From assembly GCA_001054945.1 (NCBI GenBank), contig JVKJ01000003.1, positions 1 through 64,000 on the forward strand: a stretch of 64,000 bases of DNA, written 5' to 3'. The stretch comes from Corynebacterium falsenii. Lineage in GTDB: Bacteria; Actinomycetota; Actinomycetes; Mycobacteriales; Mycobacteriaceae. A program made the translations under genes and the position numbers. Position 1 is the first letter of the stretch; every line of letters begins with the position of its first letter. The notes under the pieces were generated by a model, which searched no databases, was not told the DNA's origin, and was given only the letters and a program-made list of their open reading frames with translations. Positions 33,917-42,574 of this stretch are shown piece after piece.

Positions 33917-34234
33917 ATGAGCAATATATCCGCTCGGACTGTTGTCAATACGCCGACGGGTTTCAGGATCCCTCTGTTTCTCTATGCAGTATGGATTGCA
34001 GTCGCCATTACTGCTGGATCTGCTATCGGAATGTATAAATTCCACTACCCGTGGTGGGTTTGGGTTATAGAAGCAGCGGTCCTCATTTTCATCACTTATG
34101 GAATCACTCGGAAAATGGTTAGCACTAATCAATCCGGAGACTATGTGATAGTTGGTAAGTCGAAGGCTATTACATTCGCCATGATTTCAGCGGTCGTGAT
34201 TGCACTGTTGGTCATTATGAGCACGACCATGTGA
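33917..34234 (+). CDS. Small three-helix membrane protein of unknown function
   Basis: A 105-aa product from ATG 33917 (MSNISARTVVNTPTGF), with three helices: FRIPLFLYAVWIAVAITAGSAIGMY, WWVWVIEAAVLIFITYGI and ITFAMISAVVIALLVIMSTTM. The DNA is AT-richer than its neighbours, as in the other small genes here, suggesting a shared foreign origin. It ends 26 bases before the convergent glycosyltransferase gene. No family recognised. Confidence 0.6.
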   Translation: MSNISARTVVNTPTGFRIPLFLYAVWIAVAITAGSAIGMYKFHYPWWVWVIEAAVLIFITYGITRKMVSTNQSGDYVIVGKSKAITFAMISAVVIALLVIMSTTM

Positions 34235-34260
34235 CATTCCCGTCTTATCGATCACACGAT

Positions 34261-34995
34261 TCAGCGCGAAGCCACACTCGTATTCAACGAGTCCCGGATG
34301 GACTGCACGTATCCGGAAAACCCGTTCGGTGTCCTCCGCGAGACCCGCGTCGAGGTCCGCACCGGAAACTTCGCCACCGCGCTCACCTCTCGGTCGGCGG
34401 CCTTCAGCGCGCAGACCAGCCCCACATCCTCAGACTCGCAGACCTGCGGAAAGCCACCGACCGCCAGGTACGCCCCGGCCGCACATGACAAGTTCGCCCC
34501 ATGGACGTGCCCGTGATGCGCCGCATTCGTGTACCGCGCGTTGTAACGCTCAATCACCGCAGCCGATTCCCTCGGCGCCCACTGCGGAACCACGGTGCCC
34601 ATCACCGCATCTGCCTGCCGCGCATGCTCCAGGTGGTAGCTGATCCACTCCGTCGGCACCACGCAGTCCGCATCCGTGTTCATGATCCACGTCCGTGCCA
34701 TCACATCCTTAGGCAGCGCCCTCAATCCCACGGCGATCCCCACATGCCGGGTCAGCCCCACCCGGCCGTATTTTCCCACGTGAACCCGCACGTTACAGGG
34801 ATGCTCTGCTGCGACCCGGGCAGTGGCGTCCGAACAATTATCGGCGACCACAACGACCTCAATGCTGAGCCGCTCCCCTGCGGTCAGGTGCGAGCGCGCA
34901 AACCTCGCCGCTACCTGCACTGAGTCCAGGCACATGCCTAGGAAGGCCTCCTCGTTATGTGCCGGAATCACCACCACGACATGCGAAAACGTCAT
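34261..34995 (-). CDS. Family 2 glycosyltransferase
   Basis: A 244-aa GT-A enzyme, last of four overlapping leftward genes. ATG 34995 (MTFSHVVVVIPAHNEEAFLG) is chosen: it overlaps the upstream stop (ATGTGATG) and follows GGAG nine bases away; ATG 35010 is an alternative. The nucleotide-sugar part is VVVVADNCSDATARVA, the metal-binding DxD is in IMNTDADCVVP, and the acceptor side has HGANLSCAAGAYLAVGGF and SEDVGLVCALKAAD (the catalytic ED-type pair). There is no membrane segment. Substrate unknown; it acts in the glycan island. Confidence 0.87.
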   Translation of the reverse strand: MTFSHVVVVIPAHNEEAFLGMCLDSVQVAARFARSHLTAGERLSIEVVVVADNCSDATARVAAEHPCNVRVHVGKYGRVGLTRHVGIAVGLRALPKDVMARTWIMNTDADCVVPTEWISYHLEHARQADAVMGTVVPQWAPRESAAVIERYNARYTNAAHHGHVHGANLSCAAGAYLAVGGFPQVCESEDVGLVCALKAADREVSAVAKFPVRTSTRVSRRTPNGFSGYVQSIRDSLNTSVASR

Positions 34996-35870
34996 CACAT
35001 CACTCTCCATTTCCCATCCTGGAAGCGCACCTTCCCCAGCTCTTCAAACTCCCGCAGCCAGCCCAGCATTGGCCACCGGCCCCACTTCTCGTGGCATTGG
35101 TTCGCGTTGGTCACAATGTCCTCCACGTGCTCCACAGGAGGCGAGGACACCGGATGCCACACGTGAAACGCCTGCGCATCCCCCACCCACACCAGGGGGA
35201 TCCCGTGCGCGCACAACTGCCAACCGAAGTCCGTGTCCTCTCCGCCATACCCGCGCAACTGTTCGTCGAACCCGCCGAACTCCTCGCGGATCCTGCGCCA
35301 CGTGAACGGGGTCACGGCGAAGGACAATGACCAAAACACGTCATATTCTTCAGCCGAAGCGAGGCGCGTTTGCCCGGGTGCGGGCGCAGGTCGCGCGGGG
35401 TGCGGGTTGGTCCGAACCGTCGCAACGAGCTCCGCTGCGCTCACCTCCCCGCCCTCAAGACTTTGAGTTTCCGCTGGTGGGAGGTAGGAGACCGGTCCGC
35501 TGAGCACCGAGTCCGGGTGCTGTCTCGCCGCCCGGAGGTACCCCTCAACGAGGTCACGTCCCGGCAGACAGTCCGCGTCCAGGAAGATCATCAGGTCTGG
35601 TTCGCGTTCCGCCGCCCAGTCGCCCGCCATGTTCCGTGCCCTCGCCAGCTCCAGCCCGGGCTCGCCCAGCTGACCGATGGGCTCCACGCCCTCCACCGCC
35701 ACGGGGTCCTCCCGCAGGCCCACGATCCCGTGGGTCACCCGCGCGCGCCTCCCTGCCTCGACATCGCCGCCGTCGCGCATGAGCGCCCGGTGTTGCCAGC
35801 ACACCCTGATCGCCCGGTGCGCATCTGCCAAAGTCGTCACGGTCACTGCGGGCGAGGTCGATAGGTTCAT
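34995..35870 (-). CDS. Family 2 glycosyltransferase (galactosyltransferase-like C-terminus)
   Basis: A 291-aa GT-A enzyme starting at ATG 35870, which overlaps the upstream gene by four bases. DxD is in LMIFLDADCLPGRDLVEGYL. The C-terminal FGGFDEQLRGYGGEDTDFGWQL is the motif of the Glyco_transf_7C type seen in galactosyl- and chondroitin-synthase-like enzymes, and a related one recurs in the fusion protein at 40316. The N-terminal VTTLADAHRAIRVCWQHRAL lacks the usual leading strand-loop (VS-VIP), so the first nucleotide-binding turn is atypical. It is translationally coupled on both sides. Confidence 0.87.
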   Translation of the reverse strand: MNLSTSPAVTVTTLADAHRAIRVCWQHRALMRDGGDVEAGRRARVTHGIVGLREDPVAVEGVEPIGQLGEPGLELARARNMAGDWAAEREPDLMIFLDADCLPGRDLVEGYLRAARQHPDSVLSGPVSYLPPAETQSLEGGEVSAAELVATVRTNPHPARPAPAPGQTRLASAEEYDVFWSLSFAVTPFTWRRIREEFGGFDEQLRGYGGEDTDFGWQLCAHGIPLVWVGDAQAFHVWHPVSSPPVEHVEDIVTNANQCHEKWGRWPMLGWLREFEELGKVRFQDGKWRVM

Positions 35871-36904
35871 GACGCCACCTCCTTGGCCACCTGCTGGATA
35901 ACCTCCGCTGCCCGGTGTGCCGCACCGGAGACGTGCCACATCTCCCAGCGGCTGGGCTGCTCGGCAGCTCTTTCGATCAGACGCGGCCATTCTTCGGCCG
36001 CGGGGAGTTCACGGAGAACCGTGGCCAAGCCCAGCCGGTCCACAATGTCCGCCGTGGCGTGCTGCTCGCCAAACGGCCGCTGCTGGGGCATGACAAGGGC
36101 TGGGACATTCGCAAGGGCAATATCGGCGATGGAGTTCTGCCCTGCCGCTGATATCGCCAGGTCAGCGCGGCGCAGATATGGGATTGGATTAGCTACTCGC
36201 TGGTCCCCGCCCAGGATCTCGAAGGACCACCCCGTGCACATGCGGGCCACGTCATCCCAGTATTCTGGCCCGCAATTGGTTCCGCCCTTGCCCTGCAGAA
36301 CCACGGCCTTCTTGCCAGCCACTCCCTGGCGATCGATTGACAATGTGGCTGTGCCAACCGTGCCCTCATCAATCCCCTCGAATACGGAGATGCCACCCAC
36401 CGGGTACAGCTTGTCTGCGGCCCGCGCAAGCTCCGGGGACAGCGCGGCCACTTCCGCCCGAGCCTCCTCCGGCCAGCAGGCAATGAGCGCGCTAGCCGCG
36501 CGATACAGCAGGTCATGCGGCATGTCCTTGCGGCTACCGGGCATCGCGACGCTCACCACCGGGATCCCCATCAGTCGCACGAAGAGCGCGACTTCCACCG
36601 AGGTGTCCACGTAGAAAACGGCAGGGCGATGGTTCCGGACCCATTCCGCGATGATTGCCATGCGCTGGTGCAGCCCCGGCGTCCCGAAGGGGGCCCAGTG
36701 CGCCACCCCGCCGGCAGTGACGTCCCCCTCCGGTTGTGCATCCACTCCTTCCCGGCGCGTCACATCCAGCGGGAGGGGCACGTCTGCGCCGTCGCGGGAG
36801 GAGAAGATGGTGACTTCTCCCGGAAGGTGGCGCGCGATGGCCCGACAGCGATTGAGGTGGCCAGCCCCTTGGTGGTGGGCGTACATGCCGATGGGCGCGC
36901 TCAT
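35867..36904 (-). CDS. MurG/GT28-like (GT-B) glycosyltransferase
   Basis: A 345-aa GT-B enzyme; ATG 36904 overlaps the upstream gene by four bases (ATGA). The N-terminal domain has IGMYAHHQGAGHLNRCRAIA, the G-x-G-H loop of MurG/UGT-type enzymes. The C-terminal domain has VVLQGKGGTNCG and the donor-binding ISAAGQNSIADIALANVPAL and MPQQRPFGEQ (S/G-G-x-x-S plus P-x-x-x-x-x-x-E-Q pattern). It is close to proteins annotated as putative UDP-GlcNAc-type transferases. The donor is not predictable from sequence. It ends with four-base coupling to the next gene. Confidence 0.85.
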   Translation of the reverse strand: MSAPIGMYAHHQGAGHLNRCRAIARHLPGEVTIFSSRDGADVPLPLDVTRREGVDAQPEGDVTAGGVAHWAPFGTPGLHQRMAIIAEWVRNHRPAVFYVDTSVEVALFVRLMGIPVVSVAMPGSRKDMPHDLLYRAASALIACWPEEARAEVAALSPELARAADKLYPVGGISVFEGIDEGTVGTATLSIDRQGVAGKKAVVLQGKGGTNCGPEYWDDVARMCTGWSFEILGGDQRVANPIPYLRRADLAISAAGQNSIADIALANVPALVMPQQRPFGEQHATADIVDRLGLATVLRELPAAEEWPRLIERAAEQPSRWEMWHVSGAAHRAAEVIQQVAKEVAS

Positions 36905-39042
36905 GATGCCACCACGCGTGTTCGAGGGGCGCACAAATCAGCAAAAAGCTCAGCGTAACGCTCGGCCATGCGGCGATTGCCGAAACGCTCGCAGGCGTAA
37001 CGGGAGACCTCTGCGCGGGGCAAGCTCATCGCGAACCGGGCTGCCTCAGCCAGGCCGGAGGCGCCGCTCTCTGGATCGGCTAACGCGCGCGGGAAGTCTG
37101 AGAGGATGGCTGGCACCCCACCGCGGGCGAGGGCCGCGACCGGCGTCCCGACCGCGAGAGCCTCGATGACGACCAAGCCAAAGGGCTCCTCCCAGCAGGG
37201 GGTCACGAGGCACACGTCCGCGGTGCCGACGATCTCCCTCAGCTCGCGCTGGTCGCGCTCGCCCAACAGGGTGATATCTGCGCCGAGCCGAGGAGCAATC
37301 TCCTCTTCGTAATAGTTCATTTCACTGACCCTGCCCACGATGGTCAGCGGTAGTCCGAGCTCACGGGCAGCGTCGATGGCCAGGTGAGGCCCCTTCTCCG
37401 GGGTGATGCGGCCGAACCACACCGCCCGGCGCCCACCCGGGCCGGGCTGCCACAGCTGTTCATCCACCCCGTTGGGAATGACGTGTGGGGATGCCGGGAG
37501 GACCCACGAGTCCGCCAGGGGCTCGCTGACTGCGGCGAACTCCCCAGCACCCTCGCTGCCCGCGGCCGTGATGGCATCCTGCATCTCCCAGAATGCGGGA
37601 GCGTGCAGGGTAGTCACCATCCTTTCGGCAAGGGGCCCGCCGAAAAATTCTGGGTGGAGGGAATTGTTATGGATCACATCAATGCGCTCCTCCCGCAATT
37701 CCCGGGCTAAGTGCCGGTGAAGACGGGCAAACCCAGCGTCCTCAATCTCTCTTCCCCCGGAAGGGTAGGTGTGATCCGTGCGCAACTCCTCGTACCCCGA
37801 CCAGTCCACCACCGGCAGCTCCACATCGCGGCGGTGACCTTCCGATCCCGTGGCGGCATACAGATCGACGCGGTGACCGGCGGCGCGGTAAGCGGAGACG
37901 GCGTTGGCGCAAAAGGCCTCCAACCCACCGGCATAGGGCTCCGCGATGGGAAACCGCGCAGGCGCCACGAGCGCGATGTTGAACTTGGGTCCGCTGAGCT
38001 GCTGATACATTTCCGCGTGAAAAGCCTCCACGCGCCTGGCCTGTTCCCGGCGATCCCCCGCGTACGGAATCGGGCCTTCTGCGGCCAGGGCGAGTGCCTC
38101 CCTCGCGGCGGCCGCGCCATCGGCGGTGGGGTAGCTCGCCAAGGCAGCGGGGGTATCCGCCTGCCCTGCCCAGCATCCGCAGTCAGGAGCGGCGACGGGT
38201 ACGTCGAGGTCACGGCACATTTCCAGCCAGCCGGAGTGCGTGCCCCAACGGTACGGAAGGATGACAGCCCCGCAGCTGGCGATGGTGGCGTGCAGCTCGC
38301 GGTCGTCCATGGGCGGGTGGACGATGAGGTCCAGGCCCGAAGCCCCATTCAGGGCGCGGAAGAACTCGGTGTTCCGTTGATCCTCGTGGATGAAGACCCG
38401 AAGGCGCTGGCCCTGCCGGACACACTCCGCGGCAGCGTCCACGTAGAACTGGGGGTCCTGGACCACGTTGGTGCGCAGGGACTTCGCGAAGATTGCCACG
38501 GGGCTGGGACGGGCCTTCGCCCCAACCACCTCCAGCGCCTTCGTGCGCTGCGCTACCGGCACGAGCTCTGGATGCGGCACCACCGTGACACGCTCGCCCA
38601 CAACGCCAAACTGCCGCTCCAGCCGGTCCCGAGCCTGCTCAGTCAGCGTGAGAACCCGCGCGGCGTCGGCCAGCAGTACCCGCAGTTGCTCGTGATAGCC
38701 CTCCTGGTCATGCAGGTGCGGGTTGTCCAGATCGTGCACGGTCAGCACCAGCGGCAGGCGCTGGTTTCGCAGCTCCGCGACGAACTGCCGCGTCTCCCCC
38801 ACGGTGAGGTGCTCGAATCCAAAGTGGACGTGCACCATGCTGATGGACTGCTTGTCCTCCCACCGCATGTCAGGCGTATCCTTCCGCCACCACTCGGCCC
38901 GGAAGGCGGGGTGCGGCCACCAGCGACTGGGATTGTGTGGGTCCAGAACCGGGTCGCTGAGAACGGGCACAGCGGCATCGGGGCGGCGTGGGTATATCGA
39001 ACGGACGTAGGGATGCTCCGAGGGGATCGATAGGACCGCCAC
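36901..39042 (-). CDS. Tandem GT4 glycosyltransferase (two GT-B modules in one chain)
   Basis: A 713-aa protein with two GT4-like halves. Residues ~1-345 include VHVHFGFEHLTVGETRQFV, LPLVLTVHDLDNPHLHDQ and DRVTVVPHPELVPV-like elements (ERVTVVPHPEL), but the usual E-x-FG-x-x-x-x-E donor motif is not obvious, so this half may be degenerate or acceptor-binding. Residues ~355-713 form a canonical GT4: ALVAPARFPIAEPYAGGLEAF, VIPNGVDEQLW, VWFGRITPEKGPHLAIDA and CWEEPFGLVVIEALAVGTPV. First gene of the leftward arm; the start near 39042 is divergent from the WcbI gene by 257 bases. Confidence 0.85.
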   Translation of the reverse strand: MAVLSIPSEHPYVRSIYPRRPDAAVPVLSDPVLDPHNPSRWWPHPAFRAEWWRKDTPDMRWEDKQSISMVHVHFGFEHLTVGETRQFVAELRNQRLPLVLTVHDLDNPHLHDQEGYHEQLRVLLADAARVLTLTEQARDRLERQFGVVGERVTVVPHPELVPVAQRTKALEVVGAKARPSPVAIFAKSLRTNVVQDPQFYVDAAAECVRQGQRLRVFIHEDQRNTEFFRALNGASGLDLIVHPPMDDRELHATIASCGAVILPYRWGTHSGWLEMCRDLDVPVAAPDCGCWAGQADTPAALASYPTADGAAAAREALALAAEGPIPYAGDRREQARRVEAFHAEMYQQLSGPKFNIALVAPARFPIAEPYAGGLEAFCANAVSAYRAAGHRVDLYAATGSEGHRRDVELPVVDWSGYEELRTDHTYPSGGREIEDAGFARLHRHLARELREERIDVIHNNSLHPEFFGGPLAERMVTTLHAPAFWEMQDAITAAGSEGAGEFAAVSEPLADSWVLPASPHVIPNGVDEQLWQPGPGGRRAVWFGRITPEKGPHLAIDAARELGLPLTIVGRVSEMNYYEEEIAPRLGADITLLGERDQRELREIVGTADVCLVTPCWEEPFGLVVIEALAVGTPVAALARGGVPAILSDFPRALADPESGASGLAEAARFAMSLPRAEVSRYACERFGNRRMAERYAELFADLCAPRTRVVAS

Positions 39043-39299
39043 TGCGCACTAACCTCGCTTTCTATTCCCAGTTCTCACGCACCACGGCGGAGCGTTGACC
39101 AGTGCAAAGGTCGCGCTCCGCATCCAACGGTTCGACGATACGTGAGTTTTCGAGACGGGGGCGGGCGCCCAGGGGACCCCGCCTCGAACTGGCCTCGCGG
39201 CCCCCGGTCTCGCCCGCCCCTCGCACGTCCGTCGATGTGGGGGTATGCATTGAGAGGGGCAGACAGCCAGCAGATCCAACACCACGATCGGGAGGACAT
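39043..39299. promoter_or_regulatory. Divergent promoter region of the glycan island
   Basis: 257 bp between the two arms of the glycosyltransferase island; neither strand shows a convincing gene. Both promoters must lie here. A GGGAGG ribosome site at about 39290 serves the rightward WcbI gene. I saw no clear operator palindrome. Confidence 0.55.
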
Positions 39300-40319
39300 G
39301 TGAGCTCAGGCAACGATGGGCACGACGGGCTGGCGTCCACCCCTCCGCAACTCACCCGGACCCCCACCCCGCGCGACTATCACTACGGCGCCTTCTACCA
39401 GCTGGACCCCGCCGACCCTGTCGCGATGACCAATAGCGAGGCCCGGACCTCCCGCCCCCGAATCGCGGTGATCGGCAACTGCCAGGCCGAATCCCTGCGC
39501 ATCCTGCTGGATTCCTCCGGCCAGGTCGAGTCCTTTCGCATTCCACCGATTCACGAATGGACGGCCGAGGATCTCCCCTTCGCCCGCCACGCGCTGGCCT
39601 CCACGGATGCGCTCATCTGCCAACCCGTGCACGACAACTATCGCGACCTCCCCTGCGGCACTCACCAACTCGCTCGCCACCTCCCAGCCCGCGGCCACAC
39701 CATCACCTACCCGGTCCTGCGATTCAACGCGCTGAACCCATACATCGCTATCATTCGCTCCCCCAAGGACCCGTCCCTGAACCCGCCGGTCGTTCCCTAC
39801 CACGACCTGCGCCTGATCGCGGAGATCGCGGGTCTCTCACGCCCCCGCACTCCCGATTTCCACGCGTGCCTGGAGGACACGGTGACCCAACTGCGCACCC
39901 GCGAGCGTGCCCACGGCTGTGTCCCCATCTCCGACACGTTCGCCGAACTCCCCCTCTGGCACACGCTCAATCACCCCTGCAACGCGACCCTCATCACCCT
40001 CGCTGCTCGCGTGCTGGGGACCCTGCTCCCGGATCTCCCAGACCCGGCCGCGCTGGTCCACGCCCCCGATCGGGAGCTGCTGGGTGGGTTGCAGTCGCCC
40101 CTGGATGAGGACGCCACCCGTGCCCTCGGGGTGGATGCCCAGCGCCCCGAGTGGCTGGATCGTGGGGTGGTTATTGAATCTGCTGTTATCGCTGGTGCTC
40201 AGCGGGCGTTCTATGAGAAGCATCCGGAGTTCATCGAGGCGGGTCTGCGGCGCCACGGCCAGCTGCTGCGGTGGTTGGGCTACGACCCGCCGGAGAATGC
40301 TGCGGAGGGGGCCCGATGA
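39300..40319 (+). CDS. WcbI-family polysaccharide biosynthesis protein (putative acyltransferase)
   Basis: A 339-aa protein from GTG 39300 (VSSGNDGHDG) with GGGAGG five bases upstream; the frame is open far upstream but lacks support. The diagnostic segment PRIAVIGNCQAESLRILLDS lies at about residues 53-72, with Asn60-Cys61-Gln62 forming the GNCQ motif of WcbI, a protein needed for Burkholderia pseudomallei capsule and known to bind CoA. DALICQPVHDNYR and NALNPYIAIIR follow, also typical. An acetyl- or other acyl-transfer role is proposed for the family, not shown. ATGA coupling to the next gene. Confidence 0.8.
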   Translation: MSSGNDGHDGLASTPPQLTRTPTPRDYHYGAFYQLDPADPVAMTNSEARTSRPRIAVIGNCQAESLRILLDSSGQVESFRIPPIHEWTAEDLPFARHALASTDALICQPVHDNYRDLPCGTHQLARHLPARGHTITYPVLRFNALNPYIAIIRSPKDPSLNPPVVPYHDLRLIAEIAGLSRPRTPDFHACLEDTVTQLRTRERAHGCVPISDTFAELPLWHTLNHPCNATLITLAARVLGTLLPDLPDPAALVHAPDRELLGGLQSPLDEDATRALGVDAQRPEWLDRGVVIESAVIAGAQRAFYEKHPEFIEAGLRRHGQLLRWLGYDPPENAAEGAR

Positions 40320-42574
40320 GTTCGGCGACGCTGCCGCCTCAACACCTGATCGTGGGCCCCGATCGGCATGGCGTGGTGGAATACGCGACGAATCTGGCTA
40401 ACTACACCGAGCGTTGCAAGGTCACCGCGCAGTGCGAGAGCACCGAGCGGAGTGCAGGTGGTGTGCCGGAGGCCCTCCGATTCGCTTCGTGGGAGGAGCT
40501 CCGGCGCGCGCACGAATCCGGCGACCTGGGACGTCCCGAAGGCGGGTGGCACGTGTGCTTCACCGATCACCTCTTCGGGCCAGATCCGGAAGCCGCCGTG
40601 GACCTCGTGGAGGCCATCGCCTCCGGCGGTCGGCTCAGCGTGTCTTTCCACGACATTCCCCAGCCTGAGGAGGGCCAGGATCGCTTCGCCCGGCGCGCCT
40701 CCGCCTACGCGCGGCTGGGAGGACGCGCCGACATCCTGGCGGTGAACTCTCAGCACGAGGCCGGGTTTTTCCGGCGCCATTGCCACCAGCCGGTGAACCC
40801 GGTCGTGATCCCGCTGCCCATCACCCCGATCGACCTCGACGGTGTTGAGTTGCCCACCGAGGGCGCGCCCGACCTGGGGATCATGGGGTTTGTGTACCCC
40901 GGCAAGGGGCACGAGTCCCTCATCGCTGCCATGGCGGGGACGGGCGCCTCCATCGAGGCGCTGGGCGGACTGTCCGACGGATGCGAATGGCTGGAGGAGC
41001 ACCTTCAGCGAGTAGCGGCAAATGCCGGGGTCCACTTCAGCATCTCGGGATTCTTGAGCACTGCCGAGCTCACCCGCCGCATGGCGGCCACCCGCATCCC
41101 GGTGTGCGCGCACCGGCACTTCTCCGCCTCCGGTTCACTGATGATGTGGATCGGCATGGGGAGGCGCGTGCTGGTGGCGGATAGCCCCTACAGCCGAGAG
41201 ATGGCGTCCACCTGGGGTGATTACATTCGCCTGGTGAAAGATGACCGGTGGGCGGAGGCGATCACGAACCTCCCCGCCGACTTCTCGGAGCGCCTGCCCG
41301 CTCCGCGGACCTGGACGTGGGAACACGTCGCGCGGAGCTACTGGAAGGCGTGGGCCGGGGCAACCGCGGAGGCGCCCTCGCACCCGTTGGTGAGCGTGAT
41401 TATTCCGTATTTCAATAATGTGGATGGTCTACGGGACATCCTCCGCGCGCTCGAGGCGCAGGACTATCCGGGGCCGGTGGAATGCATCATCGCGGACGAT
41501 GGATCCTCCGTTCCGCCTGAGGTTCCAGATGATCTCCGTATCCCCACCACAGTGGTGCACCAACGCGACGAGGGCTTTCGCGCCGCAGCAGCCCGGAACC
41601 TCGGTGCGCGGGCAGCAACGGGCGAGATTCTGTGCTTTGTGGACGGCGACACGGTGCCGCGGGCCTCCTACCTCCGCGAAGCGGTAGCCGCGCCCATCCA
41701 AAACCACAAGGCGGTGGTCGTGGGCACTCGAGTTCACGCCGACGGCCAGGAGCCCGACTGGCTGCGCCGCGCGTGGGAAGAGACCCGGGACCTTTGCGAG
41801 GCCACGGACACCTCCTGGCGGTTCATCATCTCCGCCGTGCTGACCTGCACCGCAGGCTTCTTTCGCGAGCTTGGCGGGTTCGACAAGTCCATGGTCGGCT
41901 ATGGCGGTGAGGACTGGGAATTTGGGTGGCGGTGCTGGAACGCGGGCGCCGATTTCCACCACGCCCGCGGTGCCGTTGCGGATCATTCGGAGCCCGATTG
42001 GGGAAGACGCCAACGCGATCCCGCCCAGGCATGTGCCGAAAAGAACACCGAGAGTGTCGCCCTGGCACAGCGCATCAGCCACCCGCTGGCTCGGCCCGCC
42101 CACGTGGTGTTCGCCCTGCCAGACATCGTGGTCCGCCTCCCCGACCAGAGCGCCGAATGGGCCCCGGGCGCCGTGGAGGCGGTGATAACCGGCTGGCTGT
42201 CCATCGACGCGCACGTCGTGGTGCCCGCTGAAGTTCCCGAGCTGTTCGCATCAGAGCCGCGGGTTCATCGCGCCGGAGATACCCCCTCCCGCCTGCACGA
42301 GGCTCGGTTCCGCGTACACCTACGGCTGCCGGCCTTCCCTGATTCTCGGGCGGACGTCAACGAGCGCCACGGTGGTCACTACCTGCTCACGCAGGACGGT
42401 CAGGCCCTCGCGGAGGTCTCCTCAGCCCGCGCCCGGGCGCTGTCTTACACGGCTTATAGCCCGGGCGCGGCCAAGGGCCCGGGCGCAGCGCCACTGCCGC
42501 ATGTCTCCACTTCCACCCCTTGGCGGCTGATCGATCATCCGGTGAGGTTGGAGCGGGAGTTCGCCGGCTGGTGA
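40316..42574 (+). CDS. Bifunctional GT4-like / GT2 glycosyltransferase fusion
   Basis: A 752-aa two-module enzyme. ATG 40316 overlaps the WcbI stop. Residues ~1-350 are GT-B-like: IVGPDRHGVVEYATNLA, SVSFHDIPQPEEG, LAVNSQHEAGFFRRH and PDLGIMGFVYPGKGHESLI. Residues ~360-620 are a GT2 module: VSVIIPYFNNVDGLRDIL, IIADDGSSVPPEV, the DxD in CFVDGDTVPRASY, and ELGGFDKSMVGYGGEDWEFG. The last ~130 residues are a C-terminal region without a clear motif. Two transferases in one chain suggest successive additions or a two-sugar repeat, as in chondroitin-type polymerases, but this is inference. Confidence 0.85.
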   Translation: MSSATLPPQHLIVGPDRHGVVEYATNLANYTERCKVTAQCESTERSAGGVPEALRFASWEELRRAHESGDLGRPEGGWHVCFTDHLFGPDPEAAVDLVEAIASGGRLSVSFHDIPQPEEGQDRFARRASAYARLGGRADILAVNSQHEAGFFRRHCHQPVNPVVIPLPITPIDLDGVELPTEGAPDLGIMGFVYPGKGHESLIAAMAGTGASIEALGGLSDGCEWLEEHLQRVAANAGVHFSISGFLSTAELTRRMAATRIPVCAHRHFSASGSLMMWIGMGRRVLVADSPYSREMASTWGDYIRLVKDDRWAEAITNLPADFSERLPAPRTWTWEHVARSYWKAWAGATAEAPSHPLVSVIIPYFNNVDGLRDILRALEAQDYPGPVECIIADDGSSVPPEVPDDLRIPTTVVHQRDEGFRAAAARNLGARAATGEILCFVDGDTVPRASYLREAVAAPIQNHKAVVVGTRVHADGQEPDWLRRAWEETRDLCEATDTSWRFIISAVLTCTAGFFRELGGFDKSMVGYGGEDWEFGWRCWNAGADFHHARGAVADHSEPDWGRRQRDPAQACAEKNTESVALAQRISHPLARPAHVVFALPDIVVRLPDQSAEWAPGAVEAVITGWLSIDAHVVVPAEVPELFASEPRVHRAGDTPSRLHEARFRVHLRLPAFPDSRADVNERHGGHYLLTQDGQALAEVSSARARALSYTAYSPGAAKGPGAAPLPHVSTSTPWRLIDHPVRLEREFAGW

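Noticed and set aside
34261..42574. Mobile-element origin of the glycan island through transposase or integrase
   Set aside because: No transposase, integrase, terminal inverted repeat or tRNA-derived att repeat is visible at either side; insertion is inferred only from gene order.
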